From Elysia crispata (taxonomy: Eukaryota > Mollusca > Gastropoda > Plakobranchidae), in assembly GCA_033675545.1 (NCBI GenBank), contig JAWDGP010002020.1, forward strand, positions 88,719 to 152,718: DNA of 64,000 nucleotides, given 5' to 3'. Position 1 is the first letter of the stretch. Each line of letters begins with the position of its first letter. This document shows, piece by piece, positions 45,530 through 58,803 of the stretch. The position numbers and the translations under genes were made by a program. The notes beneath the pieces were generated by a model. That model saw only the letters and a program-made list of their open reading frames with translations. It was not told where the DNA came from and ran no database searches.

Positions 45530-48500
45530 CACTCATCTACAGATTCTTCTTCTGATAATTGAGGCTCAACCAGAGCTTCTGTTGAAATCAAATACTCCAC
45601 AACTTTGTGCAATGCAGTAGAGAGAGGACTTGTCACAATTAAATTATGCAGATCTTCCTCAATCTCCAAAGGAATGGAAATATTTTCTAGAGAGAAAAAA
45701 GAATTGTATTCTGATAAGTAGGAAGATGACACTTCAAATTATAATTACCAATACATGAATATAACCATTACAATTTCTGATGTTCAACAGATATACCCCC
45801 TTTAGTCTTATGTTTCATAAAAAAAAAATTCAGTGGATGAAAACTTTTCATGTCCTGTAAAACAAGCAAGAATACAGTAAATCAGTGAAACAAGCTTTCT
45901 TCAAAATGATTTTGTTCTACATATTATTCCTCTACAACAGTATACCTTGTTTAAACCAAACTATGCTTCACGAAAAGTAAAAACATTATTGCAGTCACTA
46001 AAAGTTTGGGTAACAAGAGCCACAAAATAAAAAAAAAAACGGTTTTCACAAGATGACAGCAAATAATTGATACAGCAGTCTTCGGATAAATAAACAGTCT
46101 TTTGGAGGCTCTAATAGTGTTCGTTTAGGAGATGCATGCCTTTAAAAAAAGTAATAAAAAAGTATCAATTACTTCCCTTACTACCTTACAAAAAGCATTA
46201 GTTTGCTTCCCTCGAATGCTCAGACCTTTTGAGTGGACAATAGAGAGCCACTCCGTCACTAAGTTTGGCTATCTTTTCCATTTTACTGTAAGACACTACC
46301 GATTTCAAAGTGTGTGTTTAAGGGGTGTAAAGTGTGTTTAAAGTATACTGATTGAAAAAAATAATCCGTCACACCGCTAGAGCCTGCATTTATCCTGAGA
46401 CTTCTGTACCAGCCATTATATCATGATGAATAAACAAAAAGACACTCAAAAATGTTTTCAATTGTCCAAAATCTCTTACCTGGGGACAATTTAACCCTCG
46501 CTGGCTGCAGATCCTCAACACTGGAGTAAGTGATGTAAATGTCAATTTGCTTCCTGATCTCAGTGGAAGGATCTACAGACTGCAGCTGAAGGTCCACAGA
46601 TGTTACAGGTTCACTACAGGATGATGCTGAGATAACTTCAGCATGGGTTTTCTGAAAAACAAACCTTGTACATTTTTTTACTCCAGACAAAACGGATTTT
46701 CTAAGAATTCAAACCTTAATTCCATTGAAGTAAAAAAAAAAATTTGGTGAAGCTTGGATTCCTAAACTATTTTGAGGATGTAAATATTTAGACACAATAG
46801 AAGAAAGAAATAAGTATGAATAGTGCCACTACTTCTGTACAGATCAGAAGGTTTCCATTACAACCAAGGCTTTTGTAGCTGCCTTAGGATAGCATAAGAG
46901 AGTACTATCTTATTGGTCCTAGAATACGGTATGACCATAAAATATACTTGATACACATTGCAATGTATCTGATTCAAACAAGAACACAGTACACACCAAG
47001 GCCAGTTGGACCTCTGCCTTGCGTTGAATGAAGGCTGCGAGCTTCAGGCTGATTGCATCCATCACGCTTGCCACATCCGTCTTCATATTGGCAACAAGAG
47101 AAGGCACATTAAAAAAGTACGGTATATTCGTGGCTGATACCTATCATGTGAAAAAAGAGATAACAGAGAGGACATTGAGTACTCTGTCACTTTTACAAAA
47201 TATGAGGAAACAATTATGGTACATGTAGATCGATTCTTTATCAAGTGATCAAAGATCAGTGCAAGTATTCATGACGTACAACCTAAGGTTAAAAAAAAAT
47301 CAGTTGAAAAAACCTTAATCTATGCATTATATCACTGGTTATGAGAAAATCTTTTCTAGTTTCTGAAATTTCTGCATAATCCTATAGCTAAAATATTAAG
47401 ACAGGCACCAAGTCCAAATAAGAAAAGTGTTACAATTTGTACAGGTAAAAGTTTGATTTTTGAGAAGTGCATTTTTCTGAGCTTATCAAAATAAAAAAAT
47501 AATGCATGCACTACTACACAGTAAACCTTTGATATAACGGCACAAGCAGGACTTTTCGTGGTGCTGTTATAGCAAAGATCATTTAATAAACAAAGCATCT
47601 GCTTAGTTCAGAAGAAAAAATAAATTACAGAAATCGGACTTAACTCAGTAAATTCAGACACCAGCACAGGTTGCTTCCCTTGATTAGGTGGCTATTGGGT
47701 GTAACTCATACTAGTAAAGCAAATCTACACATTACTTTTTGTAATTAATCTTACAAGGAAAGGTGAGAACCAGTGATTCCAGGCTATGCCCCCCATGAAA
47801 AGGTGCTATCTCTCCCTGTCCCAATTTAAGAGTTTTTTTTTTCTTATTTAAAAAAAATGGTCTGGATGCAAGTTGCAACACATTAAACCAGCGCTTTCCT
47901 TGCCTAGATCTGTTGGTCAATACGCAACTAACTGTTAGGCCTACTTTCCTTCTCCTAAAATAGATTTGGTCGGTGCCGTGTGCATACACTTATGTGTGTC
48001 AAGACAATGAAACAAAGAACTCAGTAATGCTAGACATTATGATAGATTGAGTCATAAATACGCATGTCAGTGTAGATCTAGTCCAAATCTCTCTTTCGTA
48101 AATCTACAGGCTGACGCATTATCATTATGCAAGGTGACTGACTGTCTTACAAGTAGAGAGGGTGAAGTGAGAGCTGGGTAGGAGGGAGGGGAGGGGGGGG
48201 CAGTTCTAATGGTAGGCCCATCCCTTTCAGTATCAAAAGATTGTTATCATGTACTGATACAGAGACAGGTGCCCAGGTAGTGCAGACTGTATAATGACAG
48301 GGAAAGGGAGAGGGATGGAGGAAGAGGAGGAGAATGCTGTCAGTGATGACTGTGTACAGGTACAGAGACAGGCACTCATGTAGTGCAGACTGTATAATGA
48401 CAGGGAAAGGGAGAGGGATGGAGGAAGAGGAGGGGAATGCTGTCAGTGATGACTGTGTACAGGTACAGAGACAGGCACTCATGTAGTGCAGACTGTATAA

Positions 48501-51500
48501 TGACAGGGAAAGGGAGAGGGATGGAGGAAGAGGAGGAGAATGCTGTCAGTGATGACTGTGTACAGGTACAGAGACAGGCACTCATGTAGTGCAGACTGTA
48601 TAATGACAGGGAAAGGGAGAGGGATGGAGGAAGAGGAGGGGAATGCTGTCAGTGATGACTGTGTACAGGTACAGAGACAGGCACTCATGTAGTGCAGACT
48701 GTATAATGACAGGGAAAGGGAGAGGGATGGAGGAAGAGGAGGGGAATGCTGTCAGTGTGATGACCGCTCAAAGCACTTTGTTGGCTGACTTGAGAGACAA
48801 TTTGGTTGGGTTCTGAGTGTAGGACTGACAATTTTTTAACTGGTCACCTTTTTGTATAGTTAACAGCTCTGCCTGTCTACAGTGCTGTTATAGCAGAAAG
48901 AAAGATCATGTGTGCTGTTATACCAGTTAACTTTTACTATCGTTTAATAGGAGAAAAAAAGGGATAAGGGGAAAGTGCTGTTATACCGTGGGATGCCGTT
49001 ATAGCACTAGCTGTTATATATGGACTGGACTGTAATTTCCTGAAGAAAATCGCACTTTCTTAAATGCTTTGAAAAACATAGCAACAAGAAATACAATTTT
49101 GAAACTGCTTTGCTACAATCAAAGTTTTTCAGACCTGACTCATAAGAAACAGTTGCAACATATTTCCCCACATCTTCACTGATATTCTACAACCGGTTCA
49201 CCTAAGGCCTTTTATTTGAATGTCACAAATGTGAGACATATAGAACAAACAAGCACAAATTTTACTACACTGAGTCTATGATGTTAGACTGCCTTGAAGC
49301 ACTACTAGCTCAAACACCTATTGAAGTTGAGTTCATAGAGTACAATGATTTCATTACATTCTTGATTGTGCTTAGCACTGAGTGAATTTTTACAGTTTTT
49401 GTGTGTTTGTAAAAATCATAAAAAAATTAGAGCCATCTCCCTATGCTTAGGAATTGGGCAGAAATTCTTTACGGTAAATAGGGATAAGTAAGACTCCAAA
49501 TTTTCTGTCAGAGCAGGGCTCCTTATCAAATGTGGGTTTGTAAGACATATTGTATCAGCGCATCAAAGTCAACATGACACAAAAAAAAAGCTGCACAACA
49601 TTTCTTTGATCACAGCTCATCATAAGTAACGTTTGAGAAACCTGCACCCTTGTTGACCAGATATGCTTAAGGCAATCACCTGTATGCTGTCATCTTTGGC
49701 CATGAGACTGACGTAGAAGACTTCTGACAGGGACAACCACATCGGTGTAAAGGTGACGACCAGTGAGGATGACTCCACATCGCTGACAGTCAGTCCACAG
49801 GGACCTGGTGGAAGATGAATCAGTCAGAAGCATCAGATATACAGAGCACTAGTGATCACAGGACAAGTAATTTAGTATGTTGGGCCATAAAGTGGGGTCA
49901 GATCCTGTCAAATCAGACCCTCTAATTTGCATTACCAAGAACCTTTTGGTGCAAAACTAAAAAAAAAAAGAGTTGCCTTATCTTGACCAAAATATACACA
50001 ATCAAAACTACTTTACAACCTCTATCTGTTTAATTGTAAGTTCAAACTTTGCACTTTTCTTCTCAAACTAATAAAACAATCTTGGGTAAATTAAATACTA
50101 TCATTTCAGAGACTTATATCCTGGAGGGCCATAGGTCTCCAAATACAGTGGAAACCTCAAAAACCAAAGTCTGATTATTTGAATTTCTCATAAACCGAAT
50201 TTTGCAAGATGATAGGTTTTTTTTCTCTTTGTCTTTGTTAGAATCGGACTCGTATTTCGAAGTATTTCTGATTTAATTCTCTTTATTCGAAGTCCATACC
50301 ACCTCATAAGGCATCACAAAAGTGCTACATGCATCTCTCAAGCAGCAAGCAATGCCAATCACTGCCCAAGAAAGGCTGATCAGTGCGTTAACAAATCAAG
50401 AAGGGAGCGGATGAATTCACAATTAAGTGCCAGTAGCAAATCTGTACTGATAGCAACGTGGGACCGGGGAAGGGGAGGGTTGCTCGTTGCAGGCTCAGTA
50501 CACACTCACTCAATGAGTCTTAGACTCTGTTATACCCATTTCTGTAATTCGAATACTCTTAATTCGAACATTTAATCCATTCCCATACAATTCGAATTAT
50601 GAGGTTTCCACTATATCCAGTACATGAAGTCAGTATTATAGATCTACTCAAAATTTTGATAAAGCCCAACTCAAAGACATCATTTCTGACAACTTCAATT
50701 CTACGAGTCCATATGTTGTAAAATTCCTACAACTAAATGGTCCAAGAAATAGCAAAGAATCATGGAGTTGACTTGCCTATATATCATTATCAGAGCCCTT
50801 TGCCTTGTAAAAAAAACTAACAAAGGACTAGATTTCTTTAGAGTCAGGCCGTTAGAGAACACAGAACTTTTAAGGAGTCAAACTTTTGATTGCAAAATTT
50901 GGCACATTTATTTTTCTTTCTTTCCTGAAAAACCACTGGAGTGATCACCCCTTATTTGTACATTTTCGTGTTCCTGAAATCCCATTTTAGCATTAAATGT
51001 TGGAACAGTCAAAGTCATAACTATCTCTCTCAAGTTATCTGAATGACTTCAACAATGTTACCTTCTGCCTCACATAAGATTTTTTTCATTTTAATCAATG
51101 TTCATACAAGAGTGACCACTTTGTATCCATGTTTTAAAGTTCATGTAGGCTATCAAATTCTGAAGAGTTCACTCATTCTTTATTTCATTAAATATTAAAA
51201 GCTGTCCCTCTAAATTAAAGTGTCTATTTGTTTTTCTTTATATATCATAATCTGTTATCAGTCTAGCTGAAAATTGATTAATTCCCAAAAGAAACTTTAA
51301 TCAGGCTGATTCAAATTTATTTGTAACCTACACGATATGATTGATGAAACGGAATAAGTGAGAGTAACATAACCAAACCTATGAGCTTGTAAGCAGCCAG
51401 CTTCTCTCTCAAATCTCCAAGGATTTTGCTTTGCTCTGTGAGGTCAGGATCGTCCCACTGGTTCAGCTCTTCCACCATCTGGCCAGAGGAAAGCATGCGC

Positions 51501-51620
51501 AGTCTCTGCTCCAGCATGCCTTTCTGTTTCTGCAGGGCTACAATCTGCTCAAGTTGTTCTTTCACCTGATTTAATGAGTTAACCAAAAAAAAAATGACAC
51601 AGAATGATTAATAAGAAGAT

Positions 51621-51662
<42 letters not shown>

Positions 51663-51684
51663 CTGATCAACTTCAAAGCAAAGA

Positions 51685-51745
<61 letters not shown>

Positions 51746-54700
51746 GTGCATTTATATAGCGCATATCCAAATGATTAAAATGCTCTATGCGCTTTACAAG
51801 AAAAAGAATAAGATAGAAGCAGGCTAGAAGGCCTGAACATACATACATAACATACAGAATGACGTACATAGCATGAAGAATAACATACATATTATATAAA
51901 AGATAACATGCATAACATACATTTGCTTAAGAATATGATACAAGTAAAACATCATCTACTGCCGAGAATACGTTGTGGTGAATAAATGGTGTTTAAGCTG
52001 CCTTTTAAAGGTCTCTATGGAATCAGACTCTCTGATATATCTGGGGAGCCGATTCCACATGGTTGGTGCTACATAAGAAAATGATCGCTTGCCGTAGGCA
52101 ACATAGTTTTTATGTGGTTTGACAAGAATTGTTCGGTCGTTAGCAGATCGTAATGACTGTGATGGTGTGTAAACTCTTAACATGCCAGTTAGGTATTCTG
52201 GTGCCATGTTGTTCAGGCACTTAAAACAAAAAAGACAGATCTTGTAGCAGATACGATCATTTATGTTCAACCAGTGCAGCTCTATCAACATTGGCGTAAC
52301 ATGATCTCTCTTACGCTTTAAGGTAATTAATCTAGCAGCATTGTTTTGAAGATTTTGTAGTCGTTGCAATTGTTGTTTTGGCAGGCCTGCTAACAAAGAA
52401 TTACAATAATCAATTCTTGATAGTATTAGTGTAGTTACAAGTGTTTTTGCAACATTATGGTTTATATACTTTCTTATTGAGCTGATTTTTCTTACTTGAA
52501 AATATAAATTCTTACAGAGATTTGAAACAAAAGAAAACATTGACATATCTTGGTCTAATATAGCCCCGACATTTTTCACTTTCTTACTGCATAGTACTTC
52601 ATGTCCATTTAGATCAAATTTGATCATGGGCAAGCTATCGATAGATTTGCTGCACCCAAAAATAATTATGTCTGTTTTGTCTTCGTTTAACTTGAGTTTG
52701 TTGATGTTCATCCATGAGCTGATATCTTGTATGCAGTGGGTGGTTGTATGTATAAGTTGGTGTATGTTTTCAGTGTCACTTGCTCCATATAATTGGGTGT
52801 CATCAGCATAAAGGTGGTAACTTATGCTATGTTTCCTAATAAGGGCAATCAGTGGTTTAGTATACATGGTAAAGAGAACAGGACCTAAAACTGAGCCTTG
52901 AGGGTCTCCATATTTGAGAGGAAGATTTTGAGACGTTTCATTTCTCACTTTAACACAATAAAATCTATTGGTAAGATATGACTCAAACCACGTAAGTACC
53001 GTACCCGACATAAGAAACGACTTCTTAAGCCTGTTTAGTAAAATTTCATGATCAATAGTGTCGAAAGCAGCTGTTAGATCAAGCAAGTTTACCTCCAGTT
53101 TTCTGAAACACATCTGAAAAGAAAGTTTTTGCCCTATGAATTAGCACCCAACAGACAAATCTGAGATTATGGCATAAATGCTATCCACCTATGCTACTTC
53201 ATACATATTTTGTTAGACTCAGACGGTCAGATTCTTGATGAAAGGCAAAGATGACCAGCTTGTGCCCCTCAAGACTGCTTTCGCACACCAACAATTTTCG
53301 TTGCAATTGCCGACTAAGTCATGAAACAGTTTACAACAAGTCAAAGAAGAGATATCTAATATCCCGGACAGTAATTTCCAGTTTTTTGAAGACATCAGGT
53401 CTGCACCCTACTGGCGCCATGATGCGCAGGAAAAAGTTATGCTGAAACGCAAAGAAAGCTGGAAAAAAATTGGATTTCAACCCAAACGAAATATATAGTG
53501 CCAAAAAGACACTGTTCATGTTGAAAAGCTTCTCCACCTGGCGGAGAAATCAGTACATAAGGAGACAGAGATGAAGATATCAATTGAAGAGTAAACATGG
53601 TTAGATAAATAAGCTACTGGGAAAAATCATCTGATGGTTGAAAAATCTTGCTTATATACAAAAAGTCATGTAGATCTGTATTTACAGCTATTATCAACTC
53701 TTCCCCTTTGAAGTTATTTATTACAATGGATTAACTCATTGTGTGCCAGAGCGTTTTCCACGGTTGTGCCAGGCCATTTTTACTGTGCATATTGTCTTTA
53801 GAGGATGCATTGGAAATTGGGTTCCAGTTTGGCTTATTTTTGTGTAACTATGACTTATTATATATTTAGAGTTATCTCTCATAGGAAACTTAAAAAGTTT
53901 TATGACCGGGCTGCCAATGGCGAAACAAACATTGGTTCTTATATCGACGATACATCTTCGATTGGCACAGCTGCGGCTCACTATATCGACGATACATCAT
54001 CGATTGGCACACAATGAGTTAAAGGAGATGCATGAAAATTCTGACACCAAAAACAAAAACACAGTTTAACAATGTTCATTTCAGCAGACTTGCTCTTACC
54101 GTATCACAGAGTGCTGCATGCTGATACCTTGTGTCTCTTGTTTTCCTCAGCTCTTGCAGTGTGGTATAGGCATCTGTGGGAACAGAAGAAATTGGTAAAT
54201 TTACTGTTATCGGACTAATTCATCTTAGCTTTAAAATTATATTTGTCTTGTTGACTCAAGATACACTGAACACGAATATGAAGGTTTTATTCGTCGCAAA
54301 TAAACACTTTTCAAGATGTAAGCATTTTTGTGTTGCACTAAAATTGCATTAAACTACAAGATCTACCTTACTGAGGCTCTCTAGATCTGCGTCTTCACTT
54401 TCGGAATTGGAAAGTAGTGCCCCCAAGTTCCGTAATCCTGCACATGCACTGGGTCTGCGGCAGGTCAAGAACTAGTGGAGCAGACGGGTTCGAGGTTATG
54501 AATAAATAGCGAGCAAGGTCAGATACTTAGCTCTGATTCCAGGCCACTTACAAAGGCCTAATATTTAAAATCACATTATTATATTATTAATATTCCAAAA
54601 TTGAAACGAAATATAGAATAGAATAATCCAAGTGAGTGAAATCACATCTGCAGATCTTAACTTTAGTCAAGCAGAACTAATTAGTATACAAAAATGTGCG

Positions 54701-55718
54701 CATTGATAAACAGAACTGGAAAAAAAGTAAGATAATAGTGCAACACAAAATTGCTTATAATATCTTGATAAGCATTTATTTGCGACGAATAAAAGTTTCA
54801 CATTCATTTTCAAAGTGCCAATTCATTAAGAAAAATACAATGTTCAAGCTCAGAGTCAGAGTTACTAAGGCCCAAAAGTGCAAATTTACCAAGAAATTAA
54901 AGTTTCCAAGGTCCAATAATTGAAGGAGCCATTTTTCAAATGATAAAATTGGAAATTTTGTCAACCAAGAAGCAAGGAAATTCAGTTCCATTCAAATTGC
55001 ATAACTTAGATTTAAACTTATGAATATTATATTGGGGTTCAAGTAATTTACATATATATAATTAGGCCTACTCTTTACTTCTTTTGAGATAACTGCAAAG
55101 TTATTAGTTTCTCTCTTTAAAAAGAGTTAAAAAATAGAACATGTGATTGATACATGATGATGAATCAAGCATAAATTTTAACACTAGAATTACATGGTAT
55201 TTAACCAATTTAATATCTCTATAGGTCAATCACATCAGTAGGACTTCCCATTGGGTACATTGCTATGATGCTGTAGGGTTTTTTTTTTTTTTCGGTAATT
55301 CATTGTCAGAAATCGATTATCTCTTACTTGAGGCATTGAAAATTTGAATTGAGAGTGTTCTCAGCTCATACCGTAACCACTGGAAAGGAACTGACCTATC
55401 CATGTTGAGAAGTCTAAATTTTAGTCTAATTTCTAAATGAAACAATCTATAATTAAGACATAAGTATTTCTATTGTGAATGATGTATTTAAATAAATTTC
55501 TTTGAACATATAGATCTAGATTCCATCTAGATCTATCTAGATTCTAAGATAATAAAAGACAAAGCAAAAGTCTGTTTAAATTTTTAAAAAGTAGCTCCTG
55601 ATCAAGGCATTTAGATCTAGATTTATTTAGACTAATGTCTCTAACTTTAAAATCTAGATTTATAGATCTAGATCTTAAGACTAGACTTACTGCCGTATTT
55701 TGACAATTACTTACTCAT
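45529..55718 (-). CDS. CENPO: Centromere protein O (CENP-O/Mcm21)-like kinetochore protein
   Basis: Exons in transcript order: 55718-55715 (ATG plus one base, tentative), 54437-54372, 54173-54100, 51565-51379, 49804-49680, 47140-46997, 46651-46480, 45686-45529; phases agree throughout and give 309 aa. CENP-O belongs to the CENP-O/P/Q/R/U (COMA) part of the inner kinetochore. An acidic start (SNSESEDADLESL) leads into a coiled coil (LQELRKTRDTRY through LEQIVALQKQKGMLEQRLRM). A segment LREKLAAYKLIG then LVVTFTPMW...EVFYVSL aligns with CENP-O's AY.FTG...T.....L..YYV.L. IPYFFNVPSLVANM with LAAFIQRKAEVQLAL follows, as in CENP-O's VPVF(I)PLEEIA and YLNAY..RK. The C-terminal RWD-like part has DIYITYSSVEDLQPARV and LIVTSPLSTALHKVVEYLI. 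Length is close to the usual roughly 300 aa. CENP-P, also a double-RWD protein, is the main alternative. Confidence 0.65.
47519..49032. mobile_element. Tigger-like element with internal tandem array
   Basis: The left end reads CAGTAAACCTTTGATATAAC and the right end is the complement of CAGTCCAGTCCATATATAAC, followed by TA. The subterminal words GTGCTGTTATA(G/C) are repeated in both orientations, as in pogo/Tigger relatives. The TIRs are imperfect and the left TA is displaced by two bases. The interior is occupied by a 103-bp array. Confidence 0.55.
48251..48765. repeat. 103-bp minisatellite, 5 copies
   Basis: The phrase GTAGTGCAGACTG recurs at 48277, 48380, 48483, 48586 and 48689, exactly 103 bp apart. 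Minus-strand open frames beginning MSACLCTCTQSS are repeat translations, not genes. Confidence 0.95.
50146..50613. mobile_element. Tigger-like MITE, about 468 bp
   Basis: The left end CAGTGGAAACCTCA and right end TGAGGTTTCCACTA are inverted with one terminal change. TA flanks at 50144-50145 and 50614-50615. The interior has CGAAT/TTCGAA words like the 4.7-kb element but different termini. Confidence 0.75.
51626..51656. repeat. (TA)n microsatellite
   Basis: Uninterrupted TA dinucleotides between the CENP-O-like exon at 51379-51565 and the CR1 3' tail. Confidence 0.9.
51688..53113 (-). mobile_element. 5'-truncated CR1-type LINE with intact 3' end
   Basis: The 385-codon minus-strand frame (53113-51956) is continuous and carries RT blocks LDLTAAFDTIDHEILLNRL, GDPQGSVLGPVLF and the catalytic YADDTQLY near 52800, then the thumb-like RLQNLQNNAARLI segment and SLRSANDRTIL. 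The 5' truncation falls within the RT just before the LDLTAAFD block. The 3' end has GTAAAGCGCATAGAGC, then GGATATGCGCTATATAAATG and a (TTA)n tail (51743-51688), the usual ending of CR1-like elements. It is in the same orientation as the host gene. The lack of stops suggests a fairly recent insertion. Confidence 0.9.
53735..54018. mobile_element. piggyBac-like MITE, 284 bp, TTAA target duplication
   Basis: Termini CTCATTGTGTGCCA and TGGCACACAATGAG are perfect 14-bp inverted repeats. TTAA lies on each side (53731-53734, 54019-54022), the diagnostic target site of piggyBac elements. The interior includes two near copies of TATATCGACGATACATC(T/A)TC. Confidence 0.85.
54205..54350 (-). mobile_element. 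Inverted copy of the 28.1-kb short MITE
   Basis: GTTATCGGACTAATTCATC and the long stretch GAACACGAATATGAAGG with TTTTATTCGTCGCAAATAAA match the reverse complement of 28200-28333 closely. It lies 22 bp from the CENP-O-like exon at 54372. Confidence 0.75.
54735..54860 (+). mobile_element. Second copy of the 28.1-kb short MITE
   Basis: AGTGCAACACAAAATTGCTT, then TTTATTTGCGACGAATAAAA and ATTAAGAAAAATACAAT match the reference copy in direct orientation and the 54205 copy in inverse orientation. Confidence 0.7.
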
Positions 55719-55745
55719 GTTATTGTACAAGACTAGATCTAGATC
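55500..55745. repeat. Cluster of TAGATCTAGA-type words
   Basis: More than ten overlapping occurrences of AGATCTAGAT, TCTAGATC and close variants in about 250 bp, next to the proposed first exon of the CENP-O-like gene. Confidence 0.8.
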
Positions 55746-55749
55746 TAGT

Positions 55750-56390
55750 AGTAGAACTGTAAGTTACTTTCAATGAGGTCTGCAGAGAGTTCTGAGTTTC
55801 TAGATTCTAGCTCTGATCTAGGGTTGCATAAGTTATACAACTTGTCTAATAAGATCCAGCGTTTTTTTTCATAGCTTTGATCTAAATGGTTATCTCCCAC
55901 GTGAATCTTTTCCCATCTAGGCTAGATTATTTTGATATTGAATTTAGAATCTACATGTACGTCTACTTTGTAAGCCAGGAATGCTTCTGTCTGAAATGAG
56001 TGCCAAACTGGAAGAATAAGCGGAGGCTACTCTTGTTTACAAACCCGCTATTAGCAATTTCAACCAATGTATTTTGAAACACACATTTGCGCTCAGAAAA
56101 TCACAATTCAAACAGCGACTCTATGATCATTATATTGTTAACAACCGTGAATGTGTTGCAAATGAATAAATAATACTCTATAAGTTTAACATTTATTGTT
56201 TCTAAGACAGAACGAAAATTTCTGGTTGTTTATATTTTGGAATTCTTTGAATTAATTTACCATTAATTTGCTTTAGTGATGCAACGATAAATTATATGAT
56301 GATCTTAATAATTGGAAGAGAGGTTCAAGGGAACAGACAAAACAGACTCTTGTAAAAACGTCCGAAAATTATTTTGTAGAACGGGTAGTA
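55750..56390. other. Intergenic sequence upstream of the CENP-O-like gene
   Basis: AT-rich; probably includes the promoter of the minus-strand gene, but no core promoter element could be recognised. Confidence 0.4.
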
Positions 56391-56391
56391 G

Positions 56392-56779
<388 letters not shown>

Positions 56780-57117
56780 AGTATCTGTCTGTCTATCTGT
56801 CCCACCCCTCTCTATCTATCTCGTAAGTTTTCTTGTTCTTTGTTATGATTGAGTTCATATATATCTCATATGTATGTGTATAACAATATAAAAGAATAAT
56901 AGCGGTATTTAAAAAAAAAATAATAGATGCTATACAATTATTCATTGCTTAAAATTGAAACACATGTAGTAGCATAACCGCCTTTCTATCTAGCTACCTG
57001 CCTCTGTTTTTTCTGTGTCTCTCCATCAGTGCGAATGTATGTCTGCCTTTCTTCCCTCCTTTCTCGGTCTACCTCTGTCTGTCTCTGCCTGTCTTTCTTT
57101 CTGTCTGTCTGTGTATG

Positions 57118-57179
57118 TCTGTGTGTGCGTCTCTCTCTCCCTCCCTCACTCTCTCTTTCCCCCCTCTCCCTCCCTCTCT

Positions 57180-57254
<75 letters not shown>
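57118..57254. repeat. (CT)n microsatellite
   Basis: Irregular pyrimidine-rich sequence from about 56990 becoming pure CT from about 57180. Confidence 0.95.
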
Positions 57255-57256
<2 letters not shown>

Positions 57257-57259
57257 TCT

Positions 57260-58325
57260 CTCTTTTATGTGGAGAATCACAAAAATAATAATGTGATTTT
57301 TTTCCCTGATCACCTGTCACTCGAAGATTAATATTATAGATAATATAAAGTCCCAAAGCACCAAGTAAGTGCATATCACTTTGAAGCGCGCTAGTATAAA
57401 CTTGGACGCACTTTATCCATTTCGAAGCTAGAGAAACAGGTGAGCTCTTTTGTGTTTTTTGCTTGTTCTACTAATTTACGTTTTTAAGGCGTACAATTAC
57501 ATTATAAAACTAAATAAGGTCACTGTCAGCAGGGCATAGCTACAAAAATGAGATCTATAATTAGAATGCGTTTCGAACTCATAAAATTTAGTCCTCGAAT
57601 ATTTCCAGGCGAAAGTTTTACCTCAAAGCCACCAGTAGTCTTGATTAAAGGTGCTCTTCAAAATTTCCATTTTGTCATGGATTTTAGCTGCTGTTGTTAC
57701 GATTGGTGTGATGTTGTTGCTGCTGTTATTGGTGATATTGCTGCTACTACTTTGTATATTTAAAAAAAAATAGTTTTATGTGCTACGAATATTATTGATA
57801 ATTTTATATTTAGACTTAAAGCTTATTCGCTGTATTTTCTATCTCTTTTCGTATAATTCTCAATCACAGCGATACATGATTTAAAATTGTAATCACAGAA
57901 AGGAAACTACTTTGAACATAACATGGCTTACATCTACTCATCTAATGAAAAAAAAAATATCTAACAAATCTGCACATTTAAGGTATCACATCTTTGGGTC
58001 GATGTATTTTTGCTCTTTACAAAGCTGCAATGCATAAAAAGCATAGATCATAAGTAGATTTTTAATATCCGTGTCGTGATCAGTTTTGGAGGTACATTAG
58101 GCGATAACTTTTTCGGTTATTTTCACTCAAAGCCTATTTGTCACTAGGCCCTACCTAAAACTAAATCTTACTCCTTCTAACTATTCCAGTGGCCTGACTT
58201 CTCTGAATCTAATTTACTTCTTCTACCATTGGTGCTTCTCGTTTTTATTTTTTACTAATTTTATCAATATTTATTACGCTAAAATTTCTAAAGAATTATC
58301 AGAAGCAGTCCATCGCTTAGATTTA
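57260..58325. other. Intergenic sequence, nothing recognised
   Basis: AT-rich; no exon, TIR or array seen. Confidence 0.5.
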
Positions 58326-58329
58326 CAAG

Positions 58330-58530
58330 ACCAAAAAAAATAAAAAAAAATAAAAACAAAAACACCCCCCCAAAAAAAAAAAACAAAAACAAAAAAAAAA
58401 ACAACAAAAAACAAAAAAAAGCGACCACCCCAAAAAAAAAACAACCCAAAAACAACAAAAAAACAAACAAACAAACAAAAAAAAACAAAAACAAAAACCA
58501 CTAAAAAAACAAAACAAAACAAAACCAGCA
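58330..58530. repeat. A/C-only low-complexity tract
   Basis: Runs of A interrupted by single or grouped C and almost no G or T for about 200 bp, with two CCCC-containing islands. The Phe-rich minus-strand frames are artefacts. Confidence 0.9.
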
Positions 58531-58803
58531 AAAACACACTAGTAGAGGATGGTATTGGCAGGTTTAAAACTCACATTTACTTACCTGCTTACAAACCCTA
58601 GAGCGAACAAAGAAACAATCTATTTCTATATTTTTATCAGTTCTACTCTTCCATATTTCAGCGATTAATACTGCAGTACAATCAAGCATTCCACATCCCC
58701 ACATAGTTCCTGCATCCAGCCGTATCTCTTACGTTACACTGGCACCAACCGCGGTTATTCACCACTACACTTTGTTATTTTCGCCCCTTCTCTTGACTAT
58801 GAC

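Larger units (their letters stand above)
45690..55714. other. Introns of the CENP-O-like gene
   Basis: Repeat-rich introns: a Tigger-like relic with a 103-bp array (47519-49032), a MITE (50146-50613), a CR1 LINE (51688-53113), a piggyBac-like MITE (53735-54018) and paired short MITEs (54205-54860). No other exon was recognised. Confidence 0.6.

Noticed and set aside
48147..48688. Three overlapping minus-strand frames beginning MSACLCTCTQSS
   Set aside because: The same 103-bp tandem unit read repeatedly. The period is not a multiple of three, so the frame differs from copy to copy and does not represent a repeat protein.
48251..48765. CRISPR-like array
   Set aside because: Units are contiguous and identical along their whole length, without unique spacers, and the genome is clearly animal.
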